Below are positions 34,266-42,679 of a DNA stretch of 64,000 nucleotides, in pieces. Positions within the stretch are counted from its first letter, which is position 1, and every line of letters begins with the position of its first letter. The translations under genes and the position numbers were made by a program. Source of the DNA: an uncultured Acidimicrobiales bacterium (GTDB lineage Bacteria; Actinomycetota; Acidimicrobiia; Acidimicrobiales; SZUA-35); the NCBI GenBank assembly GCA_938002965.1, contig CALKZY010000038.1:1-64000 (forward strand), read 5' to 3'. The notes beneath the pieces are model-generated. The model did no database searches. It was not told where the DNA came from and saw only the letters and a list, made by a program, of their open reading frames with translations.

Positions 34266-35198
34266 CTACGGGTTCATTTCACCGGCAAGTCTTGAGAGCT
34301 CACCAGTTGAACCCGGCGCTCCAATAGCTACCAGCGTCGATGTTTCGACCTGGTCAGCGGGCCGGGAAATTGGTCTGAGGCTCCAGCGAGAACCAACCCG
34401 CTGGAGAACCCAGGCTTTGCGATCATCGCCGCTCAAGCGGACAACACCTTTCATTCGATGCACGTCCGAAGGAATCCGGTCCATCAGCTGCTCTAGCCAG
34501 GCCCGATCCACTGCCCGCTCGCTACTCCATTCCCAGGATTCAAAGTCAGGCGGGGTGGCGACGGACACCGGCTGATCTGGGGAAGCCGCATCGCCTCGCT
34601 GATTTGCTTCGATGCCGAACAGCACCACCGAGGCGACCTTGGATTGTTCAGTCGGGATCAGCAGACCGTCACTGTTGTAACGACGTACGGTGGACTCGAC
34701 CGGGTCGATGTCATTGACTAAATCAACTTTGTTGAGGACCACGATGTCTGCGGCCCGAACTTGGCCGGCCACTAGGCTCCCCACCCGCTTGTCAGCCAGC
34801 CGGTGGCCAACAGTTTCGGCATCGACCACGACCACCACGGCGTCAAGCAAGAAGCCCGGTCGGTGACAGTACCCGGCGATGGTGGCCGGATCGGCCACGC
34901 CGCTGGCTTCGATGATGAGCCGGGCCGGACGGGGGTCAAGGTCGGAGACGCTGATCAACGCCTGAGCCAAGCCATCCGACATCGAGCAGCAGATACAACC
35001 GTTGGTGAGAGTCATCGTTTCGCCGTCGTGAGACTCAATCAGATCGGCGTCGATGTTGATCTCGCCGAAGTCGTTGACCAGGACGGCCAACGGTTCCGAG
35101 GTGGTGCGAAGCAGATGATTGAGCAACGTGGTTTTCCCCGCGCCCAAGTAGCCACCAAGCACAGTGACCGGAACTACTCCGTGGTGGTCAACTCTCAC
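34266..35198 (-). CDS. G3E-family (COG0523, CobW-like) GTPase metallochaperone
   Basis: This 310-residue GTPase has Walker A GGYLGAGKTT (15-24), the zinc-binding GCICC motif (67-71), and nucleotide-specificity motif LNKVDLV. The C-terminal CobW domain has HRMKGVVRLSGDDRKAWVLQRVG. Family members deliver zinc or other metals to client enzymes using GTP. GTG 35198 is two bases after the amidohydrolase stop; the longer frame to 35489 lies inside the amidohydrolase gene. Coupling to a metal-dependent amidohydrolase suggests that the enzyme is its client. Confidence 0.92.
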   Translation of the reverse strand: MRVDHHGVVPVTVLGGYLGAGKTTLLNHLLRTTSEPLAVLVNDFGEINIDADLIESHDGETMTLTNGCICCSMSDGLAQALISVSDLDPRPARLIIEASGVADPATIAGYCHRPGFLLDAVVVVVDAETVGHRLADKRVGSLVAGQVRAADIVVLNKVDLVNDIDPVESTVRRYNSDGLLIPTEQSKVASVVLFGIEANQRGDAASPDQPVSVATPPDFESWEWSSERAVDRAWLEQLMDRIPSDVHRMKGVVRLSGDDRKAWVLQRVGSRWSLRPISRPADQVETSTLVAIGAPGSTGELSRLAGEMNP

Positions 35199-35200
35199 GT

Positions 35201-36931
35201 CTAGTCGGCTACAGCGGCGGACTGTCTGGTGGCCGCCGGCTGCTTCTCGCCTCCAAGCACGGTGCCCCACACGCCGATGTCTTTCAGCAGCATCGTGTCG
35301 ACCTCGTACGGATCTTCGTTGAGGACGGCGAAGTCGGCGAACTTTCCGGTTTCGATGGAGCCGACCAAATGGTCGACCTTCATCTGGTGAGCAGCCCCAA
35401 TGGTGGCCGCTTTCAAGGCCGAATCCACTGAGATCGCTTCTTCGGCCCCCAACACCTGGCCGGTTGCCGTTCGACGATTCACCGCACACCAGCTGACGTG
35501 CAGGTGGCCCATCGGCGTGACTGGCGTGTCAGAGTGGAACGAGAACGACACTCCTTCGCGTTCGGCGGTGGCGCAGGCGTCCATGCGGGCGGCCCGCTCC
35601 GGGCCGACGGTGATATCGCGATGCTGATCACCCCAATAGAAAATGTGATTGGAGAAGATGTTGGCGCACATGCCCATGGCCGCCATCCGCCGATACTGGG
35701 CGGGCGTTGTCAGCTGGCAGTGCTGAACGGTATGGCGGTGATCCCACCGGGGGTGCTCCAGCAGACACTGCTCCACCGCTTCGATGAACACTTCGGCTGC
35801 TTCGTCGCCGTTGCAGTGACAGTGAACGGTCAGCCCCGCCTGATGGTAGGCGCCAACGATGTTGGCCATCTCGTTGGGGTCCAACAACCACAGACCGTGG
35901 CCGGAGTCCTCCACCTCACTGTGACCTTCGGCCTCCCCACCGGCTGGCGGACGGAAGTAGCCGGGCCAGGTGACCCGGGCGGTGAAGCCCTGAATCGACC
36001 CGTCGAGAATGAGCTTTACGATGCCGAAGTGCAACCGGTCGGTGCTTTCACCTCGGAGTTTCACCGTCATGGCTGCCAGTTCGACCGGATCTCCTCCTCC
36101 ACCAAACCCAGGACCGGCCGCCACCATCACTCGGGCCGGAAAGCCGGGTTCATGCACCACCCGCTGCCACCGTTCAAGTTGTTCGGCGTCACGAAGCTGG
36201 GTGGTTCCGAGGTCGGTGATAAAGGTGTGGCCGGCGTTGCGACCCTCAAAGGCGTAGTTCCAGATGACATCGTCGCCAGCGAAGGCATTTCGTAATTTGG
36301 TGAAGGCGGCCGTGGCCAAGCTCATGGCCGCCGGTTCCTGCAGCTCGCCGTCCGGTTCGCCGTCGGGCTTGCGGGACACGCCCGGGGTTGGGCAGTCCCG
36401 GTCGATGCCTTCGGATCGGAGCAATGCGTTGTTGGCCGTGGCCAGGTGGCCGGAGACGTGATAGACAAACACCGGTCGTTCTTCGGAAACACCGTCGAGA
36501 TGGTCTGCAATGAGCCGTTCACCATCGAAGTAGATGGGATCGAGCCCCCAAGCCACCAGCGGTTCGGATCCAGGGTTCTCGGCATCGGCTGCCCGGAGCC
36601 GCTCGATGACTTCGTCGATGGTCTTGCAGCCGGGCCAGTGGCGACCGTCAGGACCGCTCCGGTCGAAGAACCCCACATAGGGAAGGGTCCACATACCGCC
36701 AACCATGGCATGCGAGTGGGCTTCTACGAAACCCGGTAGTAACACGTGGTCGGCGAACGTCTCGTCGACGATGACCTCACCGTGGCCTCCGTCTTCGGTG
36801 CCCCAGGCCAGCATCTCATCTCGTGATCCGACGGCCAGGATCCGACCGTCGCGAACAGCCACCGCCTCAGCCTGAGGGTAAGCCGGATTCATAGTGTGGA
36901 TTCGTTGGGCGACAAACACGGTGATGCTCAT
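35201..36931 (-). CDS. YtcJ-type amidohydrolase (amidohydrolase_3 family)
   Basis: This 576-residue metal-dependent hydrolase has the N-terminal small beta domain with ILAVGSRDEML, then PGFVEAHSHAMVGG (HxH metal ligands), VHCHCNGDEAAEVFIEAVEQ (ligand His), HTVQHCQL, and FSFHSDTPVTPMGHL (Asp ligand). Like many YtcJ proteins it probably hydrolyses an amide or ester of unknown identity. ATG 36931 (MSITVFVAQRIHTM) is the likely start; an in-frame ATG nine codons upstream is the alternative. The G3E gene follows by two bases. Confidence 0.9.
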   Translation of the reverse strand: MSITVFVAQRIHTMNPAYPQAEAVAVRDGRILAVGSRDEMLAWGTEDGGHGEVIVDETFADHVLLPGFVEAHSHAMVGGMWTLPYVGFFDRSGPDGRHWPGCKTIDEVIERLRAADAENPGSEPLVAWGLDPIYFDGERLIADHLDGVSEERPVFVYHVSGHLATANNALLRSEGIDRDCPTPGVSRKPDGEPDGELQEPAAMSLATAAFTKLRNAFAGDDVIWNYAFEGRNAGHTFITDLGTTQLRDAEQLERWQRVVHEPGFPARVMVAAGPGFGGGGDPVELAAMTVKLRGESTDRLHFGIVKLILDGSIQGFTARVTWPGYFRPPAGGEAEGHSEVEDSGHGLWLLDPNEMANIVGAYHQAGLTVHCHCNGDEAAEVFIEAVEQCLLEHPRWDHRHTVQHCQLTTPAQYRRMAAMGMCANIFSNHIFYWGDQHRDITVGPERAARMDACATAEREGVSFSFHSDTPVTPMGHLHVSWCAVNRRTATGQVLGAEEAISVDSALKAATIGAAHQMKVDHLVGSIETGKFADFAVLNEDPYEVDTMLLKDIGVWGTVLGGEKQPAATRQSAAVAD

Positions 36932-37128
36932 GGTCCGCCAGCATTGCAGGCCAAGCACCGCTATTCAAAGCGCGACGGATCTCATGTTCAAGAAAATCTC
37001 ATGACCGACCCTACAAAATTCGGCGAGACGGGAACATTTTCGGATCCCCAACGCGACGGACCCCAGTAACCCGACCTGCGCCGAACGCCGGCTGGTCCAA
37101 AATCGGCTGCCTGGAGGTACCGATCCCG
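36932..37128. promoter_or_regulatory. Divergent promoter and possibly structured leader of the GH26 gene
   Basis: This 197-base gap separates the amidohydrolase (minus) from the GH26 gene (plus). Plus-strand bases about 37057-37099 can fold with GGACC near the left end pairing with GGTCC near the right end, around CCCAGTAACCCGACC and GCGCCG segments. CTGGAGG lies 12 bases before ATG 37129 as ribosome-binding site. The layout recalls a leader regulator, but I recognise no named riboswitch. Confidence 0.35.
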
Positions 37129-38856
37129 ATGCATTATTACCGACAATTCTTGTCCCGTCGGCGGACTGCTTCCGCCGGGAAGACGTTCATCGCCTTGTTA
37201 ACCGTTCTCCTCGTCGGAGCGCTGTTGGTCGGCCCAGTCGATGCCAAGTGGGGCCGAGGTCGCACATCGCCTCGGACCACGGTGCTGGCTCCGAGCCAGT
37301 ACGACGTGGTGGAGGGCGGTGACATACTGGGTATTGGGCGAGCCACACATAGGGTCGGCGTCGCCGGCGTCCTGGTAGTGGTAAAGAACCTGGATGACAG
37401 CACCTATTGGAACGGCTCCGGCTGGCAAAGCGAGTTCGTCAGAAACGAAGCCGAGCTTGACGAGGTGGGCCAGCGTAAGACGGCTTGGTCGATACGGGTG
37501 CCCGAACAGAATGTGGTCATCGGCCGCTACCGGATTCGAGGGTTTGCTTACAGCGTCGAAGGTAGCGGTGACTCCTACGGCGGCGATTTGGTCGAGTTCG
37601 ATTATCAGCCTGGGCCGAGCGGACCCGGATCAACCACGACCACGGCACCTCCAGCAACGGTGACCACCATGGCCACAACAACACCAACAACTGTGACACC
37701 AACGACGGTCACACCAACGACAGTCACACCAACGACAATCACACCCACAACAGTCACACCAACGACAATCACACCAACGACAATCACACCAACGACAATC
37801 ACACCAACGACAATCACACCAACGACAGTGACGACATCGACGACCATGCCGCCAGGCAGCTGCGGCGACCGGACGATCCTCGTTCCATGCACGGGCCTGT
37901 TGTTGGGTTCCACCGGCGATTATGCCGACCCGGACGGCGCCACCCAGTCACAAACCGAAGACTTCCGCCGTCAGGAAGCGCGGCTAGGGGCGACCTTCGA
38001 CGTCTTCCACGAGTACAACCAATGGCGACAGTTGGTGGACAGGTCCTGGCCCAAGCCCGACGTTCAGGCTTTGGCCGATGAGGGGCGGATCATCTTCACG
38101 AACTGGAAGTCTCCCACCAGCAGCCCCAGCGACTGGAGTCAGATAGCGGCCGGTGAGTATGACGCCGACATTCGCCTCGCTGCCCAGCAAATCATCGACT
38201 TCGGCGATGAGGTATTCATTTCGTTCTTCCACGAGCCTGAGGACAACATCAAAGCGGTCGCTGGCGACGACATCGCCGAGCAGGACGTTCTGGTCAAGGA
38301 CTACGCCGAAGCGTTCGCACACATTGTCGAGGTGTTCGATCAGGCCGGAGCCGACAACGCCGTGTGGGTTTGGAACGTTCAGGGCTATTTGGGTCACCAG
38401 CGGCTCTATGAGGCCGGCCTCTACCCTGGAGACGATGCGGTCGACTGGGTTTCCTACAACGCCTACAACTGGCACGGCTGCGACAACCACGGAGACCCGA
38501 CCAAGTGGCGCGAATTCTATGACGTCTACCAACCGTTCTATGACTGGTTGGAGTCTGACGGGCCCGGCCGACCTGACCGCACCAAGCCGATCATGCTGGG
38601 CGAGTGGGGTACCGAAGAGAACGACAACGCATCAAACTCCAATCAGACCAAGGCCGAGTGGTTTGATGCCAGTCGTCAGCACTTCATCAACGGGACGTTC
38701 CCACGAATGAAAGCGGCCATCTATTTCGACACCGAAGGCATGAAACCTGACGGATCCGTAAAGTTCTGTCGATGGGGTCTGGACAGTTCGACTGAGGCTC
38801 TGAATTCGTTCAGGACGCTTTTGACCGACCCGGCTCTAACTCCGACATGGCGCTAA
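37129..38856 (+). CDS. Secreted GH26 glycoside hydrolase (beta-mannanase-like) with Ig-like domain and repeat linker
   Basis: This 575-residue secreted enzyme has a signal peptide (basic RRRTASAGK, hydrophobic core to VDA, about residue 39) and an Ig-like beta domain (about 50-160). A linker of about 11 copies of TPTTV/TPTTI follows (185-236), encoded by a 15-base DNA repeat at about 37685-37820. The catalytic domain (245-575) is GH26: acid/base Glu369 in FFHEPED and nucleophile Glu492 in MLGEWGTEE, with VWVWNVQGYLG and VDWVSYNAYNW between. GH26 enzymes cut beta-mannan or related glucans. A strong hairpin terminator follows the gene, and a sigma factor and kinase lie downstream. Confidence 0.92.
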   Translation: MHYYRQFLSRRRTASAGKTFIALLTVLLVGALLVGPVDAKWGRGRTSPRTTVLAPSQYDVVEGGDILGIGRATHRVGVAGVLVVVKNLDDSTYWNGSGWQSEFVRNEAELDEVGQRKTAWSIRVPEQNVVIGRYRIRGFAYSVEGSGDSYGGDLVEFDYQPGPSGPGSTTTTAPPATVTTMATTTPTTVTPTTVTPTTVTPTTITPTTVTPTTITPTTITPTTITPTTITPTTVTTSTTMPPGSCGDRTILVPCTGLLLGSTGDYADPDGATQSQTEDFRRQEARLGATFDVFHEYNQWRQLVDRSWPKPDVQALADEGRIIFTNWKSPTSSPSDWSQIAAGEYDADIRLAAQQIIDFGDEVFISFFHEPEDNIKAVAGDDIAEQDVLVKDYAEAFAHIVEVFDQAGADNAVWVWNVQGYLGHQRLYEAGLYPGDDAVDWVSYNAYNWHGCDNHGDPTKWREFYDVYQPFYDWLESDGPGRPDRTKPIMLGEWGTEENDNASNSNQTKAEWFDASRQHFINGTFPRMKAAIYFDTEGMKPDGSVKFCRWGLDSSTEALNSFRTLLTDPALTPTWR

Positions 38857-38893
38857 GGCGGTGCTGACGTCACACTGATTTGGTTCTGACTGC

Positions 38894-38926
38894 AGGCCGT
38901 TCGCCGAACCCATCGGCGGACGGCCT
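38894..38926 (+). terminator. Strong hairpin terminator between GH26 and sigma factor genes
   Basis: A 13-pair stem (38894-38906 with 38914-38926, one G-T wobble) closes a seven-base loop AACCCAT. The downstream sequence CGCATTTG has only three T residues. Position 38 bases after the GH26 stop and the great stem strength make it a good intrinsic terminator, leaving the sigma-kinase pair to a promoter of its own. Confidence 0.75.
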
Positions 38927-38931
38927 CGCAT

Positions 38932-39699
38932 TTGAGTCGCCCGGACAATACTGTTGAAGGAGTGTTCGACAGCGGGCTTGAAGCGGCGAAAGCGACGGAA
39001 CGAGCACGTCTCGACGGTGGTGTCGGGAACGATCAAGCCGTCGTAGCGGAACTGATCGACTGGATCAGCGCCGGCAGTGGCGCGGCCGAAGCACGAGTGT
39101 TTCGACTTTTCGGCCAATCGTCAGCCGCATTTCGCACCACACTGTTGGACGGTCTGGCCGAAGCGGCTGCCGCGGACTGCCCCTACGCCCTCGCCGTCCT
39201 GCTCACCATCGTCGACGACTATCATCTGGCCCGCCCGGCGGCCGTCGCCAACGGGCTTACCGGCGCCGACCTGGCCGACGCCGAGCAGGCCACGCTCATA
39301 GCGATAACCCGATCCATTCACGGGTTTCGCGGAGATGCCCGATTCACCACTTGGCTTCACCGAGTGGCCCGCAACACTGCGGTCGCCGAACTGCGGCGAA
39401 AGAAGCCAACCGTCGGATTGGACCAACCTAACCTTCGACCGGCGCCCGGCATTTCGCAGCGTCGCATGAGTTCGCTAGTAGCCGAAAGCCACATGGTGGA
39501 AGCACTGATAGCCGGACTGCCGGAGGCATTTCGATCGACCGTGCACCTGCGCGACGTTGACCGTCTCTCCTATCAAGACATAGCAGAACGGCAGGGGATT
39601 TCGATCAACACGGTTAAGTCGAGGTTGAACCGGGGCAGACAGATGCTGGCTTCGGAGTGGAACGAACGGCTTAGGCCAGATGAGGGTCGGCAGCAGTGA
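38932..39699 (+). CDS. ECF-type RNA polymerase sigma factor
   Basis: This 255-residue protein is an ECF sigma factor with an extended N-terminus. Region 2 has IHGFRGDARFTTWLHRVARNTAVAELRRKK; region 4 has LPEAFRSTVHLRDVDRLSYQDIAERQGISINTVKSRLNRGRQMLA. TTG 38932 lies only six bases after the terminator hairpin; GTG 38962, preceded by GAAGGA, is an attractive alternative. It overlaps the kinase gene by four bases. Sigma factors paired with Ser/Thr kinases are usually activated by phosphorylation, so the partner is probably its regulator in place of an anti-sigma factor. Confidence 0.88.
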   Translation: MSRPDNTVEGVFDSGLEAAKATERARLDGGVGNDQAVVAELIDWISAGSGAAEARVFRLFGQSSAAFRTTLLDGLAEAAAADCPYALAVLLTIVDDYHLARPAAVANGLTGADLADAEQATLIAITRSIHGFRGDARFTTWLHRVARNTAVAELRRKKPTVGLDQPNLRPAPGISQRRMSSLVAESHMVEALIAGLPEAFRSTVHLRDVDRLSYQDIAERQGISINTVKSRLNRGRQMLASEWNERLRPDEGRQQ

Positions 39700-41480
39700 C
39701 GGCGCCAGAGTGGTCCGGACCGAAAACGATCGGAACGTACCGGGTCGTTGGTTTGGTCGGGGTCGGAGCATCGGCCAGTGTGTTCCGAGCCGTCCGACCT
39801 GAGGACGACTTTCAGGTCGCCATCAAAGTACTGGCTGACAACCACAGCGCAGTAGCCGACACCCGACGACGGTTCGCCGAAGAACAGCGGCTGATGGCCA
39901 GGCTGGAACACCCTACGATCGCCACCGTGTACGACACCGGCCAAACCGACGACGGCAGACCGTATACCGTGATGGAGCTTGCCAATCGGGGCGATCTACG
40001 CAATCGGGTCAACCGGCTTTCACAACGTGGGCGCACCGCTACGGCCGGCGACATTCGGATGTTGGCGCTACACCTTCGTGAAGCACTGACAGTTCTGCAT
40101 GACCAAGAGATCGTTCATCGGGACATTTCCCCGGCCAACATTCTCATCCGGGCCGACGTTACCTTGGACCGACCCCCCATGACCTTGCAACAAGCACTAC
40201 TCGAGCCGGGCGAGAGGTTGTTGCTGGCCGACCTAGGATTCGCCAAGAGACTGGCCGATGCCTCGGGGTTGACCCGCGGTGGCGGCACAAAAGGCTTCGC
40301 CGCCCCCGAGCAACGGACCGCCGTCTCAATCGTGGACCATCGAGCGGACCTCTATAGTGCGACCGCTCTGGTTAAGTGGCTGGCCGAGAACTCGCCGCTG
40401 GAGGACTGCTTGGCCGACTTCGTGGCCAGAGGAACGGCCGAGTCGCCCGACGAGCGTCACGAGAACATCGAGCAGTGGTACAACGACTTGGGCGCCGCGC
40501 TGGACGCCAACGACTTGGGCGCCGCGTTGGCGACGGCCTCGTATTCGGCCCGTCGCCCGGAACCGAGGCTTGGAAGCGGCGACCGACCGTCCAAGATCAG
40601 GGCAACCTTGGGTCGACTCCCGGCACCATTCTCAATTCTCGGAGTCGTCATCCTTGCCGCCGCGGCCGTGCTCAGCCTTCCACTGCTTCGGGGAACCGGC
40701 CTTGAAAGCGGAAGCAGGAACCTGGTCGCTCTTGTCATAGGTCAGAATCGACTCCAGTCGGAGACAGTCGAGAACTCGGCATCGGCCGACAGCGACACCG
40801 TTGAACCTGTCATCTCAGTCAGCGGGCCGCCTACAACGGTTGGAGCAACAAACGCCGCTGAGCCAACCACCTCCAGAGGGACTGCTCTCACCACTATCTC
40901 GGTCGCCGAAAGCAACAGTCCACCGACCACCGGGACGTCACCAACCACATCATCGGCGAATGCGTCGACCAGCGCTTCTGCGTCAGCTTTGTCATCGCCG
41001 ACAACCGTGTCCCCGACAGTTTCTACAGCAGTGCCCTCAACAGCAGTGCCCTCGACAGCAGTGCCCTCGACCGCCTCTACAACGGTGCCGACGACAGGCG
41101 GGCCGACCACAACAGTCAACCCCTTTCCGTCTTCTCCGCGGGGCTACTTTGAGGCTCCCATGGAAGGCGCAGACGTCACCGGTGGCACTCTGACTGTGGC
41201 CGGGACCGCTGTCTCGCCTCAAGGTATCAGTTGGGTTGAGCTCACGATCCGACACAGCGAAACGGGCGAGTACTGGCACGATCAAACAACTGACATGCGA
41301 GCCGAATTCGTCCGCTTTCAGGTGCCGGTCACCCCGGCCGGGGGTGACGAGGCCTCGTGGACCTATCGCCTAAGCACAGCCGACCTTCCGGCCGGGTCGT
41401 ACCGGCTGAGAGTGTGGGCTCGCTCAACATCAGGAGTCGGCGATCCACTGAGCGACATCAGAAACATCACCGTCGGATAG
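39696..41480 (+). CDS. Membrane Ser/Thr protein kinase with extracellular Ig-like domain
   Basis: This 594-residue transmembrane kinase starts at GTG 39696, coupled to the sigma factor gene. The cytosolic kinase domain (14-270) has VGLVGVGASASVF, Lys44 in VAIKVL, HRDISPANIL (141-150) and a DLG in place of DFG (179-181). One membrane span (about 311-331) is followed by a Ser/Thr-rich stalk with short repeats (about 360-490). The last 100 residues (GYFEAPMEGADVTGGTLTVAGTAVSP ...) form an outer Ig-like domain. That domain shares a residue pattern with the N-terminal domain of the GH26 enzyme. It probably senses an outside ligand and phosphorylates the sigma factor. Confidence 0.9.
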   Translation: MTAPEWSGPKTIGTYRVVGLVGVGASASVFRAVRPEDDFQVAIKVLADNHSAVADTRRRFAEEQRLMARLEHPTIATVYDTGQTDDGRPYTVMELANRGDLRNRVNRLSQRGRTATAGDIRMLALHLREALTVLHDQEIVHRDISPANILIRADVTLDRPPMTLQQALLEPGERLLLADLGFAKRLADASGLTRGGGTKGFAAPEQRTAVSIVDHRADLYSATALVKWLAENSPLEDCLADFVARGTAESPDERHENIEQWYNDLGAALDANDLGAALATASYSARRPEPRLGSGDRPSKIRATLGRLPAPFSILGVVILAAAAVLSLPLLRGTGLESGSRNLVALVIGQNRLQSETVENSASADSDTVEPVISVSGPPTTVGATNAAEPTTSRGTALTTISVAESNSPPTTGTSPTTSSANASTSASASALSSPTTVSPTVSTAVPSTAVPSTAVPSTASTTVPTTGGPTTTVNPFPSSPRGYFEAPMEGADVTGGTLTVAGTAVSPQGISWVELTIRHSETGEYWHDQTTDMRAEFVRFQVPVTPAGGDEASWTYRLSTADLPAGSYRLRVWARSTSGVGDPLSDIRNITVG

Positions 41481-41532
41481 TCAACGGCCGCCAGCACCGG
41501 CAACGGCAACAAGCGGGCGACATCCGCAACCT

Positions 41533-42588
41533 TCAGGCAGCGTCCTCGGAAACAGCAGCCACGGCACTGCCTGCGCCAGCCGCCACCGCTGACACACCGA
41601 ACGCTTGGGCGATCAGCTCGAAACTGGCCAGCCGATCGGCCACATCGAAGGTGGAGGTGAACAGCATGAGTTCGCTGGCGCCGGTGTCGTCGGCCAACTT
41701 GTGGAGACCAGCCACCACCTGTTCAGCACTGCCGATGAGGGCAGAGGAGTCCATAGCCGCAGCTTGCGGATACAGCGGGCTGGCCAGGGCTTCCTCCGGC
41801 GAAACCAGCGGCACCAAGCGACCCGTTCGTAGACCGAGTCGACGTATCCGATTTGGCGCAGCTAGACGGCTGGCGGTTTCGGTGTCGGCGGCGGCCAATG
41901 CAGAAGCGGTCACCACTACGTACGGCTCATCCAACACAACCGACGGTTCAAAGTTCTGCCGATAGATTTCGACTGCCTGACGGGTGCCACCCATATCAAA
42001 ATGATGAGCGAACACAAAAGGCAAACCGAGGAGCCCAGCCAACTGGGCGCTGAACCCACTGGAACCCAGCACGAAGAGATCGGGGTGAGTGGTGGCTTCG
42101 GGTGATGCCTTGAACTGATCCCAAAGTCCGGTTTCCCGACGGGGGTCGCCCAACAGGCCCATTAGGTCTATGAAGTGGTGGGGGAAGTCATCGTCGTCGC
42201 GGTTCTCGGCGCTACGGCGTAACACCAGAGCGGTGTTTCGATCGGTGCCCGGAGCCCGCCCGACGCCGAGGTCGACCCGACCGGGGTGCAACGCCTCCAG
42301 CAGAGCAAACTGTTCAGCGATAGCCAACGGTGAATGGTTGGGCAGCATCACACCACCGGAACCGATGCGTAGTGTGGAGGTCGCTGCGGCCAAGTGGGCC
42401 ATCAGCACAGACGGGCTGGTGGAGGCCACAGTGGCCATGTTGTGGTGCTCGGCCACCCACAGTCGGTGATAGCCGAGCGCTTCGGCCCGTACCGCCACCT
42501 GCTCGGTGGCCAAGAGGGCGTCGCGGCTCGTCTGGCCTTCGGACACGATGGCTAGGTCAAGAACGGAAAGCGGAAGTGGATCTGCCAT
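41533..42588 (-). CDS. LLM-class flavin-dependent oxidoreductase (luciferase-like)
   Basis: This 351-residue protein is a bacterial-luciferase-fold monooxygenase or reductase of the MsnO8/YhbW type. It shows LSVLDLAIVSEG at the start, YHRLWVAEHHNM (the EHH substrate region), LRIGSGGVMLPNHSPLAIAEQFALLEALHPGRVDLGVGRAPG, and LGSSGFSAQLAGLLGLPFVFAHHF. Flavin and substrate cannot be named. The N-terminus is divergent from the methyltransferase gene, with 91 bases between starts. Confidence 0.93.
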   Translation of the reverse strand: MADPLPLSVLDLAIVSEGQTSRDALLATEQVAVRAEALGYHRLWVAEHHNMATVASTSPSVLMAHLAAATSTLRIGSGGVMLPNHSPLAIAEQFALLEALHPGRVDLGVGRAPGTDRNTALVLRRSAENRDDDDFPHHFIDLMGLLGDPRRETGLWDQFKASPEATTHPDLFVLGSSGFSAQLAGLLGLPFVFAHHFDMGGTRQAVEIYRQNFEPSVVLDEPYVVVTASALAAADTETASRLAAPNRIRRLGLRTGRLVPLVSPEEALASPLYPQAAAMDSSALIGSAEQVVAGLHKLADDTGASELMLFTSTFDVADRLASFELIAQAFGVSAVAAGAGSAVAAVSEDAA

Positions 42589-42679
42589 ACCCTTCCAGGC
42601 TAGATGTCAGCGACGTGCTACTCGCAACTGCCGCCCTGGCTTTCGACCGACTGATTATGGCCCGCTACCATCGGCGCCG

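Noticed and set aside
37685..37820. CRISPR-like repeat array
   Set aside because: The repeat is 15 bases with no spacers and stays in frame as a Thr/Pro linker.
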